Of a DNA stretch of 64,000 nucleotides, positions 41,505 through 51,255 are shown in pieces. The notes below the pieces were generated by a model. It ran no database searches, was not told the DNA's origin, and worked only from the letters and a program-made list of their open reading frames with translations. The number at the start of each line of letters is the position of its first letter. The stretch's first letter is position 1. Location of the stretch: the NCBI GenBank assembly GCA_964421085.1, contig CAYQVO010000015.1, forward strand, positions 1 to 64,000, given 5' to 3'. The position numbers and the translations under genes were made by a program. The stretch comes from CAYQVO01 sp964421085 (GTDB lineage: Bacteria > Bdellovibrionota_C > UBA2361 > CAYQVO01).

Positions 41505-42929
41505 CTATAACCCCAACTGCGACCCGAGGGTTCTTCCGTAATCTGCAAGATCGGGAAGCTCAGGCATTTGCTCTCCGGCGTAAACGGCGCTGCCTGCTTC
41601 ATCCTTCTCGATGCAGTGAAGATGCCCGTCAGGGGTCAGAAGATAAGACGCAACATCAGGAAACGAATTATAATGCTTCACGCTCATTCCGGCGCAGTAT
41701 GCGCCGGACCCATCTATGACGAGGATATCGCCGATCTTTGCCTCGATAAGGCGCCTTGGTTTGAGTTCCTCGGGATCCCCCGGCGCCGGAGTAAGAATAT
41801 CTCCGCTCTCGCAGCAGTGACCCACTACTACATACTCTTTTGCGCCTCGCGGCTCATTGACCGCAGGCACAACTGAAATTCGATGCTGCGCTCCGTAAAG
41901 AGTAGGGCGCGTCACCTCAGTCATACCGGCGTTTATTTTGATGAAATTAAATCCCGTCTCGCCTGTGTCGGTAATGTCATGAACGGACGCGACAAGCGCG
42001 CCGGCATTTGCGACAAAAAAAGTGCCCGGCTCGATTTCGAGTTTGAGCTTCCTGCCGTGATCACGATAGAACTGCACAAATTCCTCCGCGATGGGCTGCC
42101 CTACCACCTGAAGGTCGGTGGCGTCTTCTTCAGGCATGCGCGCGATCTTGAATCCTCCCCCGAGATTTACCGTGTTAACCGCTTGAAAGCGCACGGCAAT
42201 TCTCAGCGTAAGCCTCGCACAGTGCTGCCATACTTTAGGATCGGAACCCGAGCCTATATGCGAATGAATCCGCGTGATATCAAGACTATGCCTGGCTGCA
42301 ATGTCTTCCACCTTATCAAGGTACTCATGCCATATGCCGAAACTGGACGAAGGGCCTCCGACGTTTGTTCTTTTTGTACCGCCGGATCCAAGTCCAGGGT
42401 TCACCCTTGTGCTCACTTCCGTCCCGGGGAAAAGCTGCCCGTAAACCTCGAGCTGATTCAGCGAACATGCGTTAAAGAGCACTCCCGCTTCAATCAAATC
42501 CTCGAAAACCGGAGGAATTTTTTCCGGATTAACGCCGTTCCTTATTCTCTCTTCCCTCTCTCTGCGTGTCGGAGGACACTCCTGGGCCGTCAACTGAATG
42601 TGCCCGGCCGGAATGCCCGCGTCCATTGCTCTCTTTGCCTCCCAGGCGCTGCTCGCATCGATATGGATTCCCGCCCTGTTGAAGAGCCGGGTTATCGCGC
42701 CGTTAGGACAGGCCTTCATTGCATATCTGACGGTAAGACCGTATGCATTTGGAAATTCAAGCGCTTCAGTCGCCTGCCTGAGAACAGCCTCCATGTCATA
42801 TACAAAAACGGGGGTGCCGCATCGCTTTGCTATTTCCCTCGCCTTTTCATACGTGAGGAACACAGGTGTTGAAACAGGCGATGCAGGATGGACGTTGTGA
42901 GGAACCCCGGTTGATGTTGCTATAGTCAT
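41505..42929 (-). CDS. lysA: diaminopimelate decarboxylase (fold type III PLP enzyme)
   Basis: 474 residues. N-terminal alanine-racemase-like barrel with the PLP lysine in RYAMKACPN and the phosphate-binding loop VNLGGGFK; C-terminal beta domain with the conserved GHCCESGD and GAYCAGMSVKHYNSF. This fits the LysA/DABA-type decarboxylases that make lysine from meso-DAP. The related carboxynorspermidine and arginine decarboxylases are alternatives, but HCCESGD-type motifs are usual for LysA. dapE at 11.3 kb belongs to the same pathway. It converges with murJ. Confidence 0.85.
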   Translation of the reverse strand: MTIATSTGVPHNVHPASPVSTPVFLTYEKAREIAKRCGTPVFVYDMEAVLRQATEALEFPNAYGLTVRYAMKACPNGAITRLFNRAGIHIDASSAWEAKRAMDAGIPAGHIQLTAQECPPTRREREERIRNGVNPEKIPPVFEDLIEAGVLFNACSLNQLEVYGQLFPGTEVSTRVNPGLGSGGTKRTNVGGPSSSFGIWHEYLDKVEDIAARHSLDITRIHSHIGSGSDPKVWQHCARLTLRIAVRFQAVNTVNLGGGFKIARMPEEDATDLQVVGQPIAEEFVQFYRDHGRKLKLEIEPGTFFVANAGALVASVHDITDTGETGFNFIKINAGMTEVTRPTLYGAQHRISVVPAVNEPRGAKEYVVVGHCCESGDILTPAPGDPEELKPRRLIEAKIGDILVIDGSGAYCAGMSVKHYNSFPDVASYLLTPDGHLHCIEKDEAGSAVYAGEQMPELPDLADYGRTLGSQLGL

Positions 42930-43024
42930 TGGTCAAAAACAGTTATGAACATAAAAGACAGACAAAGTATACCGCGCGGAGCGATCTAATCAACACAGGG
43001 CGGAGAAAAATAAAAACATGAAAA

Positions 43025-43058
43025 AACGGCGGCATCTCTTTTCGAGAATACCGCCGTT
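43025..43058 (-). terminator. Rho-independent terminator of the FadL-like gene
   Basis: Minus strand: AACGGCGG (43058-43051), an internal second stem (TCTC/GAGA), CCGCCGTT (43032-43025), then T residues to 43021. Located about 30 bases after the stop of the outer-membrane protein. Confidence 0.8.
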
Positions 43059-43085
43059 ATTGACAAGGGGAAACGAACCCTGCGC

Positions 43086-44438
43086 TCAGAAGGTATACAC
43101 CAGCTGCGCGCTGTAAAGATCGATCCCCAGATCCCATTCGCCTATCAGCTCATCGCCCGTGGCGGAAACGACATGCGACTTCGCACCGGGGACAAACAGA
43201 TGCGCGTATGAAACATCAAGTCTCAACTGCTCGATGAAGTTGTAACTTGCTCCAAACGCCATCCAGTACCTGTCGTTACCGGGTATGCGCGGGGTCCTGT
43301 GCCACTTGTCGGAGATCGGTTCTTCATCGATTGTGAAACCGGCCCTGAGTGTAAGCTCGGGGATGGGCTTGTATGCTGTACCTATCGACCATCTCCAGAC
43401 GTTGTCCCAGTTTTCATTAACGACGCTGTCAGGCTGCACCGAGTCGAACTGAACGCGGAGCTCCCTGAACCTGGCCCACCTTGTCCACGCGATGTCGCCC
43501 ATGACCGACCACTGGTCGTTGATTTTCCATATACCGCCGCCGGCGATAATTTCAGGAAGGTTCAGCTCTGCAGAAGCGTCTGTGTCCGTGAAAAGGCCGG
43601 TCGACGTGAGAATGCGGGCGTTTTCCGGAACTGTAAATCTGGCATCGCCTGTCAGGTCGACCTTGATGTTCGATCGGTATGAAAGCCCGATGCTCGACCC
43701 TTCACAGAACGAATAGGAAACGCCTGCTGTTGCGCCGACACCCCAGTCGTCTCCCTTCACACGGGCATGTCCATCAGCCTGCTCGGGCAGAAGTCCAAGA
43801 GCGCTCGCGGTGGGGAGGCCGAGAGTCGCGACTCCAATAGTTCCAAAGTCGATGGCGTTGCTCAGTTCTGCTCCGGCATAGAGAACATTGACGGCAGCGC
43901 CAATGGAGAGCTCATCAGTGATGTTGTAGCTTGCCGCAGGAGAAATAGAGACCGCGGTCATTTCAGTCTTGATTGCCGAATAACGTCCAACCCATGTACT
44001 CGAATAGTCCGTCGCAAGACCGAATGGAGAATTAACGCCCAGACCCGCAGTGAATCCGCTTTCGAGAGGAAGCACGGTGTAAAAAGCGGGCACCAGGGCG
44101 GTCTTTCCGCCATCGCGGCCATCGTCGCCTGAAGTGAGAGGATTGACGACGCCTCCATGATTGAGGTGCGATCCCTGATTTGCGAACTCCGCACTCGGTA
44201 CGACGAACGTGCCGCCTAACGACACGAGATTACTCTTTATCTTTCTCATCGCCGCCGGATTAAAGAAAATGGCGCTGCCATCTTCGTACCCGGCCGTGGC
44301 GCCGGCAAATGCCGTTCCCTGACCTTCGGAACTCTGTTCCAGAAGCGCGAACCCTCCGGCGTATGAATCGAGTGCTCCCGCTGTGAGCATATAGATTCCC
44401 GCCAGCAAGGCCCCTGTAAGCCTTAATCCATCTCTCAT
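43086..44438 (-). CDS. fadL: OmpP1/FadL-family outer-membrane transport protein
   Basis: 450 residues. A signal peptide (LTGALLAGIYMLTAGALDSYA) is followed by the FadL N-terminal hatch signature SSEGQGTAFAGATAGYEDGS and FFNPAAM (NPA). The rest alternates as expected for a 14-stranded barrel and ends with an aromatic residue (SAQLVYTF), typical of outer-membrane proteins. The family imports long-chain fatty acids or other hydrophobic compounds. It is divergent from the acyltransferase/acyl-ACP synthetase fusion, which acts on fatty acids, so the two may belong to one lipid-uptake and repair function. Confidence 0.92.
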   Translation of the reverse strand: MRDGLRLTGALLAGIYMLTAGALDSYAGGFALLEQSSEGQGTAFAGATAGYEDGSAIFFNPAAMRKIKSNLVSLGGTFVVPSAEFANQGSHLNHGGVVNPLTSGDDGRDGGKTALVPAFYTVLPLESGFTAGLGVNSPFGLATDYSSTWVGRYSAIKTEMTAVSISPAASYNITDELSIGAAVNVLYAGAELSNAIDFGTIGVATLGLPTASALGLLPEQADGHARVKGDDWGVGATAGVSYSFCEGSSIGLSYRSNIKVDLTGDARFTVPENARILTSTGLFTDTDASAELNLPEIIAGGGIWKINDQWSVMGDIAWTRWARFRELRVQFDSVQPDSVVNENWDNVWRWSIGTAYKPIPELTLRAGFTIDEEPISDKWHRTPRIPGNDRYWMAFGASYNFIEQLRLDVSYAHLFVPGAKSHVVSATGDELIGEWDLGIDLYSAQLVYTF

Positions 44439-44587
44439 CTTGACTCTCCCTTGAGAACGTTCGGGTAAACGTGATTGTCGTATGTTATGAAAAAATTTAA
44501 GTCAACATTGATCGGGAAATAATTATGATCAAAAAGGGAAATACACCGCGTCAGCCCCGGGCTCCCATAAAGTGAGGTGTTTTATTC
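44439..44587. promoter_or_regulatory. divergent promoter region between fadL and the acyltransferase fusion gene
   Basis: 149 bases, AT-rich in the middle. Leftward: TTGACT (44505-44500) with a weak TACGAC 17 bases on. Rightward: TCAACA (44502-44507), 16-base spacer, TATGAT (44524-44529). The two -35 elements overlap, so expression of the divergent genes may be mutually dependent. Confidence 0.4.
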
Positions 44588-47500
44588 ATGAATAACTCTT
44601 CCCTCTCGTTCAAAGCGCTCCTGCTCGCCGCGTTTACCGCGGCATTCGACGACCTTGCGATAAAGACCGGCATTCTGCTTCTTGTAGCGTCGAGGACTCA
44701 GAATGCATTTTATGCGGGCTCACTGTTTCTCGCGCTCGCGGTGTTTCCGGTTCTCCCGTCGATACTGCTTTCCCCGTTTACCGGGCTTCTGGCGGACAAG
44801 ATTGGAAAGCCTGTTGTTCTGAAAATTACCAAAGTCATAGAGTTCATCCTCGTGCTCGCAGGCGCTTACTTCGTCTCGCAGGACCAGCTCGCCGGATGCC
44901 TTGTTGTCGCACTCCTGCTTGGCGTTACCACTTCGTTTTTCACGCCGCTCAAGTACGCCCTTATTCCCGAGCTCGTCGATGTCCAGGACCTCTCGGTGGC
45001 AAACGGCCGGATCCTGTTCGCGAAATATGCCGCGTACGTCACGGGTCTCGTGATTCTCGGCAGCGCCACACTGGGCGGCTATGACGTTCCTGTGCTGCTT
45101 GCATCGCTCACATCCGCCGCCGGCGCAGTTGGATGTGTCGCCGCTTTCCTGATTTACAGTGATGTGCGCAGTCCATCTGAGGCCTGCTGTTCATGGCGGC
45201 GTGTTGCCGAGTCGTGGCGCGAGATCCGCGGGAACCGGGAGCTTTTTCTTGCGATGCTCTCATTCGCCGTCTTCCTCACAATTGGAGCAGTCTTCCAGCT
45301 CATCACCACGATTTACCTTCCGTCCACGTCGGGCCTGACTCAGGTTCAGACAACGCTTCTCCTGTGCTCATTATGCGCAGGCATAGCAGCAGGCGCTCTG
45401 ATTGCAGGCAGAGTGTCTCTCGGAAAAGTCGAGATTGGGCTTGTGCCGGCGGGCGCCTTCGGCGTGGCGCTCCTTCTTTTCGTCTCCGCATTCGCGTTTC
45501 ACACCTACATCGCGCTCTGGGTCCTCTACTTTTTCTCCGGAGTGTTCGGAGGCGCAGCCGTAATTCCTCTCAATTCGCTTTTTCAGATGAAGAGTCCGCG
45601 CGAGCACCGGGGGGCGTTCCTCGGCATCAGTCACGCGTTCTCCCAGATAATAGTCCTGGGAGTATCTCTTCTTGTACTTGCTGCCCACGCTCTCGACTCT
45701 CCCGACCCGCGGATCCTGTTCATCCTGTCCGGCGCGGCAACCATCGTAGTGTCCATAATTGCGCTCAAGCACACCCCGATTGCTCTCATACGGTGCATCA
45801 ACTGGATATTCACCAACACTTTTTACAAGCTGAGCGTCAGCGGCGCGGAAAACGTGCCGCCTCAGGGAGGCGCGCTTCTTATATGCAACCACATCTCGTA
45901 TTTCGACCCTTTTCTTGTTTCCGCATCGCTCCAGAGAAGCGTCCGTTTTCTCGTGTCGCGGCCGCTTTTCAAAGTTCCGGTCCTCCGCCAGGTGCTGACG
46001 ACTATGCGCGCAATACCAATCTCTCCGAAAGACAAGCCCAAGGAGCTTGTCGCTTCGCTTCAGGCAGCGCGGGAAGCTCTGCAGAAGGGATATCTTGTCT
46101 GTGTATTTGCGGAGGGAGAACCTTCCCGTGTGCGGCACATGCTGCGCTTCAGCCGGGGACTCGAACACATTCTGCGGGGTCTCGACAATATACCGATAAT
46201 CCCCGCCTATCTTGATCAGACCTGGGGAAGTCTCTTCGACCGCCGGGAGGGCAGGTACACCTTCAACATGCCGCGTGAAATCCCCTACCCTGCATCTGTC
46301 ACCTTCGGCCCGGCGCTTCCGGCGTCATCTGCCGTCTTTGAGGTGCGCCAGACTATTTCTGAACTTGGAACCACTGCTTTCTCCCGTAGAAAACGGGAAT
46401 CGAGATTCCTGCAGCTTGCTTTTCTCAAGGAAGCAAAGTCCCATCCGTTCCGGGCGACTCTCTTTGAATCGAGCGGCAAAAAAGTGCCGAACATACGCGC
46501 ACTGACCGGCGCGTTCCTTATGAGAGAAGCTCTGAGACCGAGGTTCGGCGAATCCGAAAAGAATATAGGCATCTGGCTTCCTCCCTGCATCGGGGCTGCT
46601 CTTGCAAACCTCGCGATGCTGATGGGCGGGAAGGTCCCTGTTAATCTGAACTATACGGCAGGCAAAGAAGCTCTTGATCACTCCCTTTCGCAGGCCGGCA
46701 TTCGCACCATAATCACCAGCAGGCAGGTCGCCGCCAAACTGCCTCCCCCTCAGAATGCTCAGCACATATTTCTCGAAGACATCATGGAGAGTTTCAACGG
46801 AAAACACCGCATTTTTGCGCTTCTCCGTATGGTGCTCACGCCCCGGTGGATTCTGCAGAGGATGTTCATTACGCGGGACGCTTCGCATGATGACATGGCG
46901 ACAATCGTGTTTTCAAGCGGCAGCACGGGAATTCCAAAGGGAGTCATGCTTTCGCACGGCAACATCAGTTCGAACGTCGAGAGCATGTACAATGCGCTTG
47001 CGTTCTCGCGCAATGATATGCTGGTCGGCGTCCTTCCGTTCTTTCACTCGTTTGGTCTCACCACGTGTCTCTGGCTTCCGCTTATCGCGGGCGTCAAAGT
47101 TGTCTATCATTTCACACCTCTCGATGCCGAAGTAATCGGCGATATGGTGGCCCGCGAAAAGGCGACAATTCTTCTTGGAACTCCGACGTTTCTTCTTAAC
47201 TATATACGCAGGATTCCCAGAGAGAAGTTCAAGAGTCTCCGCTGGGTGGTTGTCGGCGCTGAAAAACTGCGGAACAACATGGCTGCGGCGTTCACCGAGG
47301 CCTTCGGGATAATTCCCTTCGAAGGTTACGGATGCACGGAACTTTCTCCCGTTGCGATGATTAATGTTCCCGATGTCAAAGAAACCGGCCGCGACCAGGT
47401 GGGAAATAAGCCGGGCACCGTCGGACATCCAATTCCAGGCGTTGCGGTAAAAGTTGTGGATCTGGAAACCAGAAAACCCGTCCAGCTCGGCGAGATGGGC

Positions 47501-47971
47501 GTCCTTCTTGTGAAAGGACCAAACGTCATGAAAGGCTACCTCAACGAGCCCGCAAAAACCGATGAAGTGGTGTGGGACGGCTGGTATGTCACCGGCGATC
47601 TCGCGACTCTCGACGCGGACGGATTCGTGACGATCCGCGACAGGATTTCGCGCTTCAGTAAAATAGCGGGAGAGATGGTCCCTCACCAGGGGCTTGAAGA
47701 CGCGATTCAACGAGTGCTCGGCGAACTTGATCCAGTGTGCGCAGTCGCGGGTGTTCCTGATGAAAAACGGGGCGAGCGCCTTGTCGTGTTCCACACCCGG
47801 GATATTGATGTAAGGGATGTGATCAGACAGCTTTCGGACCTCGGTCTTCCGAACCTCTGGCTCCCGAGAGCCGAAGATTTCCACCGCATAGAAGCGATTC
47901 CCGTTCTTGGAAGCGGTAAACTCGATCTCCAGGGGCTGAAGAAGCTTGCGGCGGAAGTGGCGGGCAGGTAA
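44588..47971 (+). CDS. aas: three-domain MFS transporter / acyltransferase / acyl-ACP synthetase (LplT-Aas fusion)
   Basis: 1127 residues. Residues ~1-405 are an MFS transporter like LplT, which flips lysophospholipid inward. ~410-620 is a PlsC-type acyltransferase with the HX4D-type motif CNHISYFDPF and the FAEGEPSR substrate motif. ~640-1127 is an AMP-forming acyl-ACP synthetase with the P-loop-like FSSGSTGIPKGVMLSHGNI, GYGCTELSP and GWYVTGDLA. In E. coli, LplT and Aas are separate and re-acylate lysophosphatidylethanolamine; here all three are on one chain, a known fusion in several phyla. The ATG at 44588 has AGTGAGG upstream. Confidence 0.92.
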   Translation: MNNSSLSFKALLLAAFTAAFDDLAIKTGILLLVASRTQNAFYAGSLFLALAVFPVLPSILLSPFTGLLADKIGKPVVLKITKVIEFILVLAGAYFVSQDQLAGCLVVALLLGVTTSFFTPLKYALIPELVDVQDLSVANGRILFAKYAAYVTGLVILGSATLGGYDVPVLLASLTSAAGAVGCVAAFLIYSDVRSPSEACCSWRRVAESWREIRGNRELFLAMLSFAVFLTIGAVFQLITTIYLPSTSGLTQVQTTLLLCSLCAGIAAGALIAGRVSLGKVEIGLVPAGAFGVALLLFVSAFAFHTYIALWVLYFFSGVFGGAAVIPLNSLFQMKSPREHRGAFLGISHAFSQIIVLGVSLLVLAAHALDSPDPRILFILSGAATIVVSIIALKHTPIALIRCINWIFTNTFYKLSVSGAENVPPQGGALLICNHISYFDPFLVSASLQRSVRFLVSRPLFKVPVLRQVLTTMRAIPISPKDKPKELVASLQAAREALQKGYLVCVFAEGEPSRVRHMLRFSRGLEHILRGLDNIPIIPAYLDQTWGSLFDRREGRYTFNMPREIPYPASVTFGPALPASSAVFEVRQTISELGTTAFSRRKRESRFLQLAFLKEAKSHPFRATLFESSGKKVPNIRALTGAFLMREALRPRFGESEKNIGIWLPPCIGAALANLAMLMGGKVPVNLNYTAGKEALDHSLSQAGIRTIITSRQVAAKLPPPQNAQHIFLEDIMESFNGKHRIFALLRMVLTPRWILQRMFITRDASHDDMATIVFSSGSTGIPKGVMLSHGNISSNVESMYNALAFSRNDMLVGVLPFFHSFGLTTCLWLPLIAGVKVVYHFTPLDAEVIGDMVAREKATILLGTPTFLLNYIRRIPREKFKSLRWVVVGAEKLRNNMAAAFTEAFGIIPFEGYGCTELSPVAMINVPDVKETGRDQVGNKPGTVGHPIPGVAVKVVDLETRKPVQLGEMGVLLVKGPNVMKGYLNEPAKTDEVVWDGWYVTGDLATLDADGFVTIRDRISRFSKIAGEMVPHQGLEDAIQRVLGELDPVCAVAGVPDEKRGERLVVFHTRDIDVRDVIRQLSDLGLPNLWLPRAEDFHRIEAIPVLGSGKLDLQGLKKLAAEVAGR

Positions 47972-48020
47972 CGCGGCACTTCCTGTTTTACAGTCTCATT
48001 TAAAATATTATGAAATAAAC

Positions 48021-49208
48021 ATGGATAAAGACAAAGATTGCGGATTGGAGCTGCCGAAAGGGGCGGTCATTTTTGTTTCCGTCCTCGCGCTGGCGGGGTT
48101 TTGCGTAGCCCTCTACCTGACCTGGCTTCATCACCAGGTTCACACGGACCCGCACTTTCACAGCTTTTGCGCAATGAGCGATTCGTTCAACTGCGAGACA
48201 GTTGCGGAAAGTCCCTGGTCAGTGTTTCTCGGGCTTCCCGTATCCGTCTGGGGGATGCTGGCGTACGCTTTCATGTTCTTCACGGCGGCGTACGGACTCG
48301 AAAAAAGAACGATTCAATTTGCGTTCCCGGCTCTTCTCCTCGCGGCGTCAGCCTCCGTGGTGACAAGCATAATCCTTGCGTTTGTTTCGTACTGCGTAAT
48401 CTGTTCGTTCTGCCTGATGTGCTCGATAACATATGGAATAAACCTGGCGCTGCTTTTTGTCCTCGTCTTTTACGCAATTCGCTTGAAGTTTTCGCTTAAG
48501 ACCGCCGCGGCTCGGATACGGAGCGTGCTTTCCGCAAATCGCGCGGCATTTCTGGTTTCCGGAATCGCGGTTTTCCTTCTTGCGATCTTTTACCCCAAAT
48601 ACTGGGTCAAACCCGACATGGCGGCGCACCAGGAGCAGATATCAGGAGTGACACCGGACGGGCATCACTGGACCGGGGGAAACGATGCGAAGCTTGTTAT
48701 CGTCGAATTCAGCGACTACATCTGCCCCCACTGCAGGCGGGCTCACGCCTATCAGCGAAAGCTTCTCTCTCTTAATCCCGGGAAGATAAAACTCATTCAC
48801 CGCCACTTTCCACTGGATGACGCGTGCAATCCTGTGCTTGACACCCCCTTTCATCCAGGCGCGTGTCTTATGGCGCAGGCTGCCATCTGCGCCGGCAGGC
48901 AGGGAAAGTTCTGGGAGATGAACGATTATCTTTTTCCCAATTCGCGATCAGTCGCTCAGGACACCAGGAAGAATATCGAGAGCGCAGCGGCAGGCATAGT
49001 GCGGGATATGGCCGCGTTTCGCCAGTGTCTCGATTCGCCCGGCTCGAAAGATGAGCTTTCAAAGGATATTAACGAAGGATTGCAGTTGAAGTTGAACGGC
49101 ACTCCGTCCTTTGTCATTGACGGAAAAGTTCATGTGGGAACAATCGATCCTCATATATTCAAGTCCCGCGGGATATCACTGCCCGAACAGCGGAAACATC
49201 ACCATTGA
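48021..49208 (+). CDS. VKOR-DsbA fusion, periplasmic disulfide-forming system
   Basis: 395 residues. Residues ~10-175 are a vitamin K epoxide reductase-like membrane domain with five helices: the loop Cys pair (FCAMSDSFNCETVAES), GLPVSVWG, and the quinone-side CxxC in CSFCLMC. After a further membrane helix (~180-200) comes a DsbA-like thioredoxin domain (~225-390) with active site DYICPHCRRAH and the cis-Pro GTPSFVIDG. VKOR reoxidises the thioredoxin domain and passes electrons to quinone, so one protein does the job of DsbA plus DsbB. Start at 48021, 49 bases after the fusion gene; ribosome binding site weak. Confidence 0.93.
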   Translation: MDKDKDCGLELPKGAVIFVSVLALAGFCVALYLTWLHHQVHTDPHFHSFCAMSDSFNCETVAESPWSVFLGLPVSVWGMLAYAFMFFTAAYGLEKRTIQFAFPALLLAASASVVTSIILAFVSYCVICSFCLMCSITYGINLALLFVLVFYAIRLKFSLKTAAARIRSVLSANRAAFLVSGIAVFLLAIFYPKYWVKPDMAAHQEQISGVTPDGHHWTGGNDAKLVIVEFSDYICPHCRRAHAYQRKLLSLNPGKIKLIHRHFPLDDACNPVLDTPFHPGACLMAQAAICAGRQGKFWEMNDYLFPNSRSVAQDTRKNIESAAAGIVRDMAAFRQCLDSPGSKDELSKDINEGLQLKLNGTPSFVIDGKVHVGTIDPHIFKSRGISLPEQRKHHH

Positions 49209-49321
49209 TACGGGCCTCTTCTGCGCGGGGCGCGCGATGAACCTCAGGCAAAAGATCATCGATGAATTGTGCTGATGCGCACAAAAATGTTAGGGATACT
49301 CGAAGGGGATCTTTTCGGAAA

Positions 49322-50686
49322 ATGAACAACTGTAAAAAAGCCGCCGTTTTCCCGGCGCTCATCGTACTGCTGATTTCCGCCGGCATTCTGCTTTTCAAGC
49401 CCTTCCGGGGTGAGAACAGCCGCAGGCCGAATATAGTACTGATCATAATCGACACGTTGCGCGCCGATAAACTGGGTGTTTATGGTTTTCCCGGCGCGAC
49501 GTCGCCTGAGATTGACGCGATGGCAAAAGAGGGTGTTGTTTTCTCCCGTGTTATTGCCCAGTCGAGCTGGACACGTCCGTCGATTGGTTCGATGCTCACA
49601 TCGCGCTACCCGCGGCAGCTCGGCATTTATGATGAGAAGTGGGATATGCTTCGCGAAGAGGCCTTTACGCTCGCTGAAGCCTTGAAAGAATCAGGATATG
49701 CAACAATCGGGATTACTGCCAACCCCTCGATAAATCGCTTCTTCAAGTTCGACCAGGGGTTTGATCGCTACGTTGACAGCAACGTGATTTTCCCCTGGAT
49801 GAAAAAGGAGCCGGGAAAACGAAGGTCGACAAGACGATTTCGTCTGTGGCGGGCATCGGAGGTCTTTGAACGGGCGCTGGAAGAGGTGTCGAAACGCCCC
49901 GTAAATCCCTGCTATCTTCAAATCAATATCATGGATGTTCACGGCGGTATCCGGGTGCCCAGGCATGCAGCGGACGCTGATCTCCGGCAATACAGCGACG
50001 CCGGGTACCTGCAAAGGGTGAGAGAATCTTCCCGGGACATAGGGAACTTCATCAAGGCTTTGAAGAGCCGCCCGGGATGGGAGAATACGGTGGTAGTCCT
50101 CACAAGCGATCATGGCGAAGGCCTGAGTGATCACCCGGCGGTGCCTAAATCCAGGACTCATGGGTTCGTGTTGTATAGGTCTCAGATATGGGTGCCTTTG
50201 ATTGTTCATCACACCGGCTCACCCTTGTTTCGTCCGGCGGAAGTCCGTCAAACAGTCAGTCTTCTTGATTTGATGCCGACAATACTGGAAGCGGTTGGGG
50301 CGGACGCTCCCGGGGACTTGCAGGGTCGAAGTCTCCTGCCCCTGTTAAGTTCCGGCAGGCCGTCAGCGCCGCCATCCCGCCAGATTTTCACGGAGACTCA
50401 ACGGGGAACCGCAAATAAAAGCGCGGTTTACTCGGATGACTTCATTTACATTCAAAACCGTGACAACTGGGAGGGGGTCCCTCCCGAGGAGCTTCAAACG
50501 ACCGAGGGAAAAGAAAATGGAACAGCGACAGACGTAGCGGGGAAGTTCCCACGGGAGGTAACGCAGTTAAGCGCTTCTCTCCGGGAGTTTGAAGAACGTT
50601 TCCCGCCCGCTGAGCGATCGAATTCGACTCAGTCGCCATCCCAGGCTGACATTGAACGACTGCGTACCCTTGGATATCTGAATTAG
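49322..50686 (+). CDS. sulfatase-superfamily membrane-anchored hydrolase/phosphotransferase
   Basis: 454 residues with an N-terminal membrane anchor (AVFPALIVLLISAGILLF). Metal-binding marks of the alkaline phosphatase/sulfatase fold are present: IIIDTLRADKLG and TSDHGEGLSDH. The nucleophile position lies in SSWTRPSIGSMLTSR, where Thr replaces the Cys/Ser that would be converted to formylglycine in true sulfatases. So it more likely acts as a phosphatase or phosphotransferase on a periplasmic substrate. Start 49322. It is followed by the export cluster on the same strand. Confidence 0.85.
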   Translation: MNNCKKAAVFPALIVLLISAGILLFKPFRGENSRRPNIVLIIIDTLRADKLGVYGFPGATSPEIDAMAKEGVVFSRVIAQSSWTRPSIGSMLTSRYPRQLGIYDEKWDMLREEAFTLAEALKESGYATIGITANPSINRFFKFDQGFDRYVDSNVIFPWMKKEPGKRRSTRRFRLWRASEVFERALEEVSKRPVNPCYLQINIMDVHGGIRVPRHAADADLRQYSDAGYLQRVRESSRDIGNFIKALKSRPGWENTVVVLTSDHGEGLSDHPAVPKSRTHGFVLYRSQIWVPLIVHHTGSPLFRPAEVRQTVSLLDLMPTILEAVGADAPGDLQGRSLLPLLSSGRPSAPPSRQIFTETQRGTANKSAVYSDDFIYIQNRDNWEGVPPEELQTTEGKENGTATDVAGKFPREVTQLSASLREFEERFPPAERSNSTQSPSQADIERLRTLGYLN

Positions 50687-50758
50687 TGCGGGGTTATTGA
50701 GATCCCGGAGCCTTTAATTCAGCATAGAGCTGTCGGAAATCATCCGATTCCTCTCCAG

Positions 50759-51255
50759 ATGCGCATTTCGCACCCGGCTGCACACCCGAACATCACCATA
50801 TCGGGCGCCCGATCCGTGCGTTCTCCCATTACGGTTGAGATCCCTGCTTCCGGCGGTTTTTCGGTCAAAGGTCCTGTTGCTGTCGAAGGCGCCTCTCTTT
50901 CGGTACTTGGCCGCAGTCTTTTGAATACCTCCGGCAGGGTGAACATGCCCGTATCAGGTCCCTTGAAGCAGTTCGACGCGGTTCAGGAACACGTGAAAGA
51001 GGCCCGGATGGAAATATCAGTGTTCGCATTGAAACCGGAAAATTATCCATTAACGAAACAGCTGCTGAACCTGCGCTTCCCCTGCCTGCTGAGTCCCGGA
51101 TTCTGATCGACAGCCTTGATGCTGATCTCAAAGGGCAACCGGCGCTATCGGCGATGCTCCGGGCGGAGAAGAGAAACGGGAAGAGCAGTGAGCTCACCTG
51201 CCGCACGCATACTTTGCCCCATTCCCGTGCAGAAGGACGCCTCCGCAACAGATGA
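50759..51255 (+). pseudogene. unknown ORF in front of fliH, apparently split by a frameshift
   Basis: ATG 50759 opens a frame with a plausible beta-rich product (ITISGARSVRSPITVEIPAS, then GGFSVKGPVAVEG). Near 51010-51020 the coding character moves to the other frame, which reads GPDGNISVRIETGKLSINET and then ESRILIDSLDADLKGQPALS. That frame ends at 51255 with a stop overlapping the fliH ATG (ATGA). The downstream frame has no start codon of its own until ~51157, so the two pieces probably were one ~165-residue gene coupled to fliH. No family recognised. A sequencing error is as likely as true decay. Confidence 0.45.

Noticed and set aside
41883..42872. Long plus-strand frame inside lysA
   Set aside because: Antisense to the conserved lysA; composition typical of a reverse-strand shadow.
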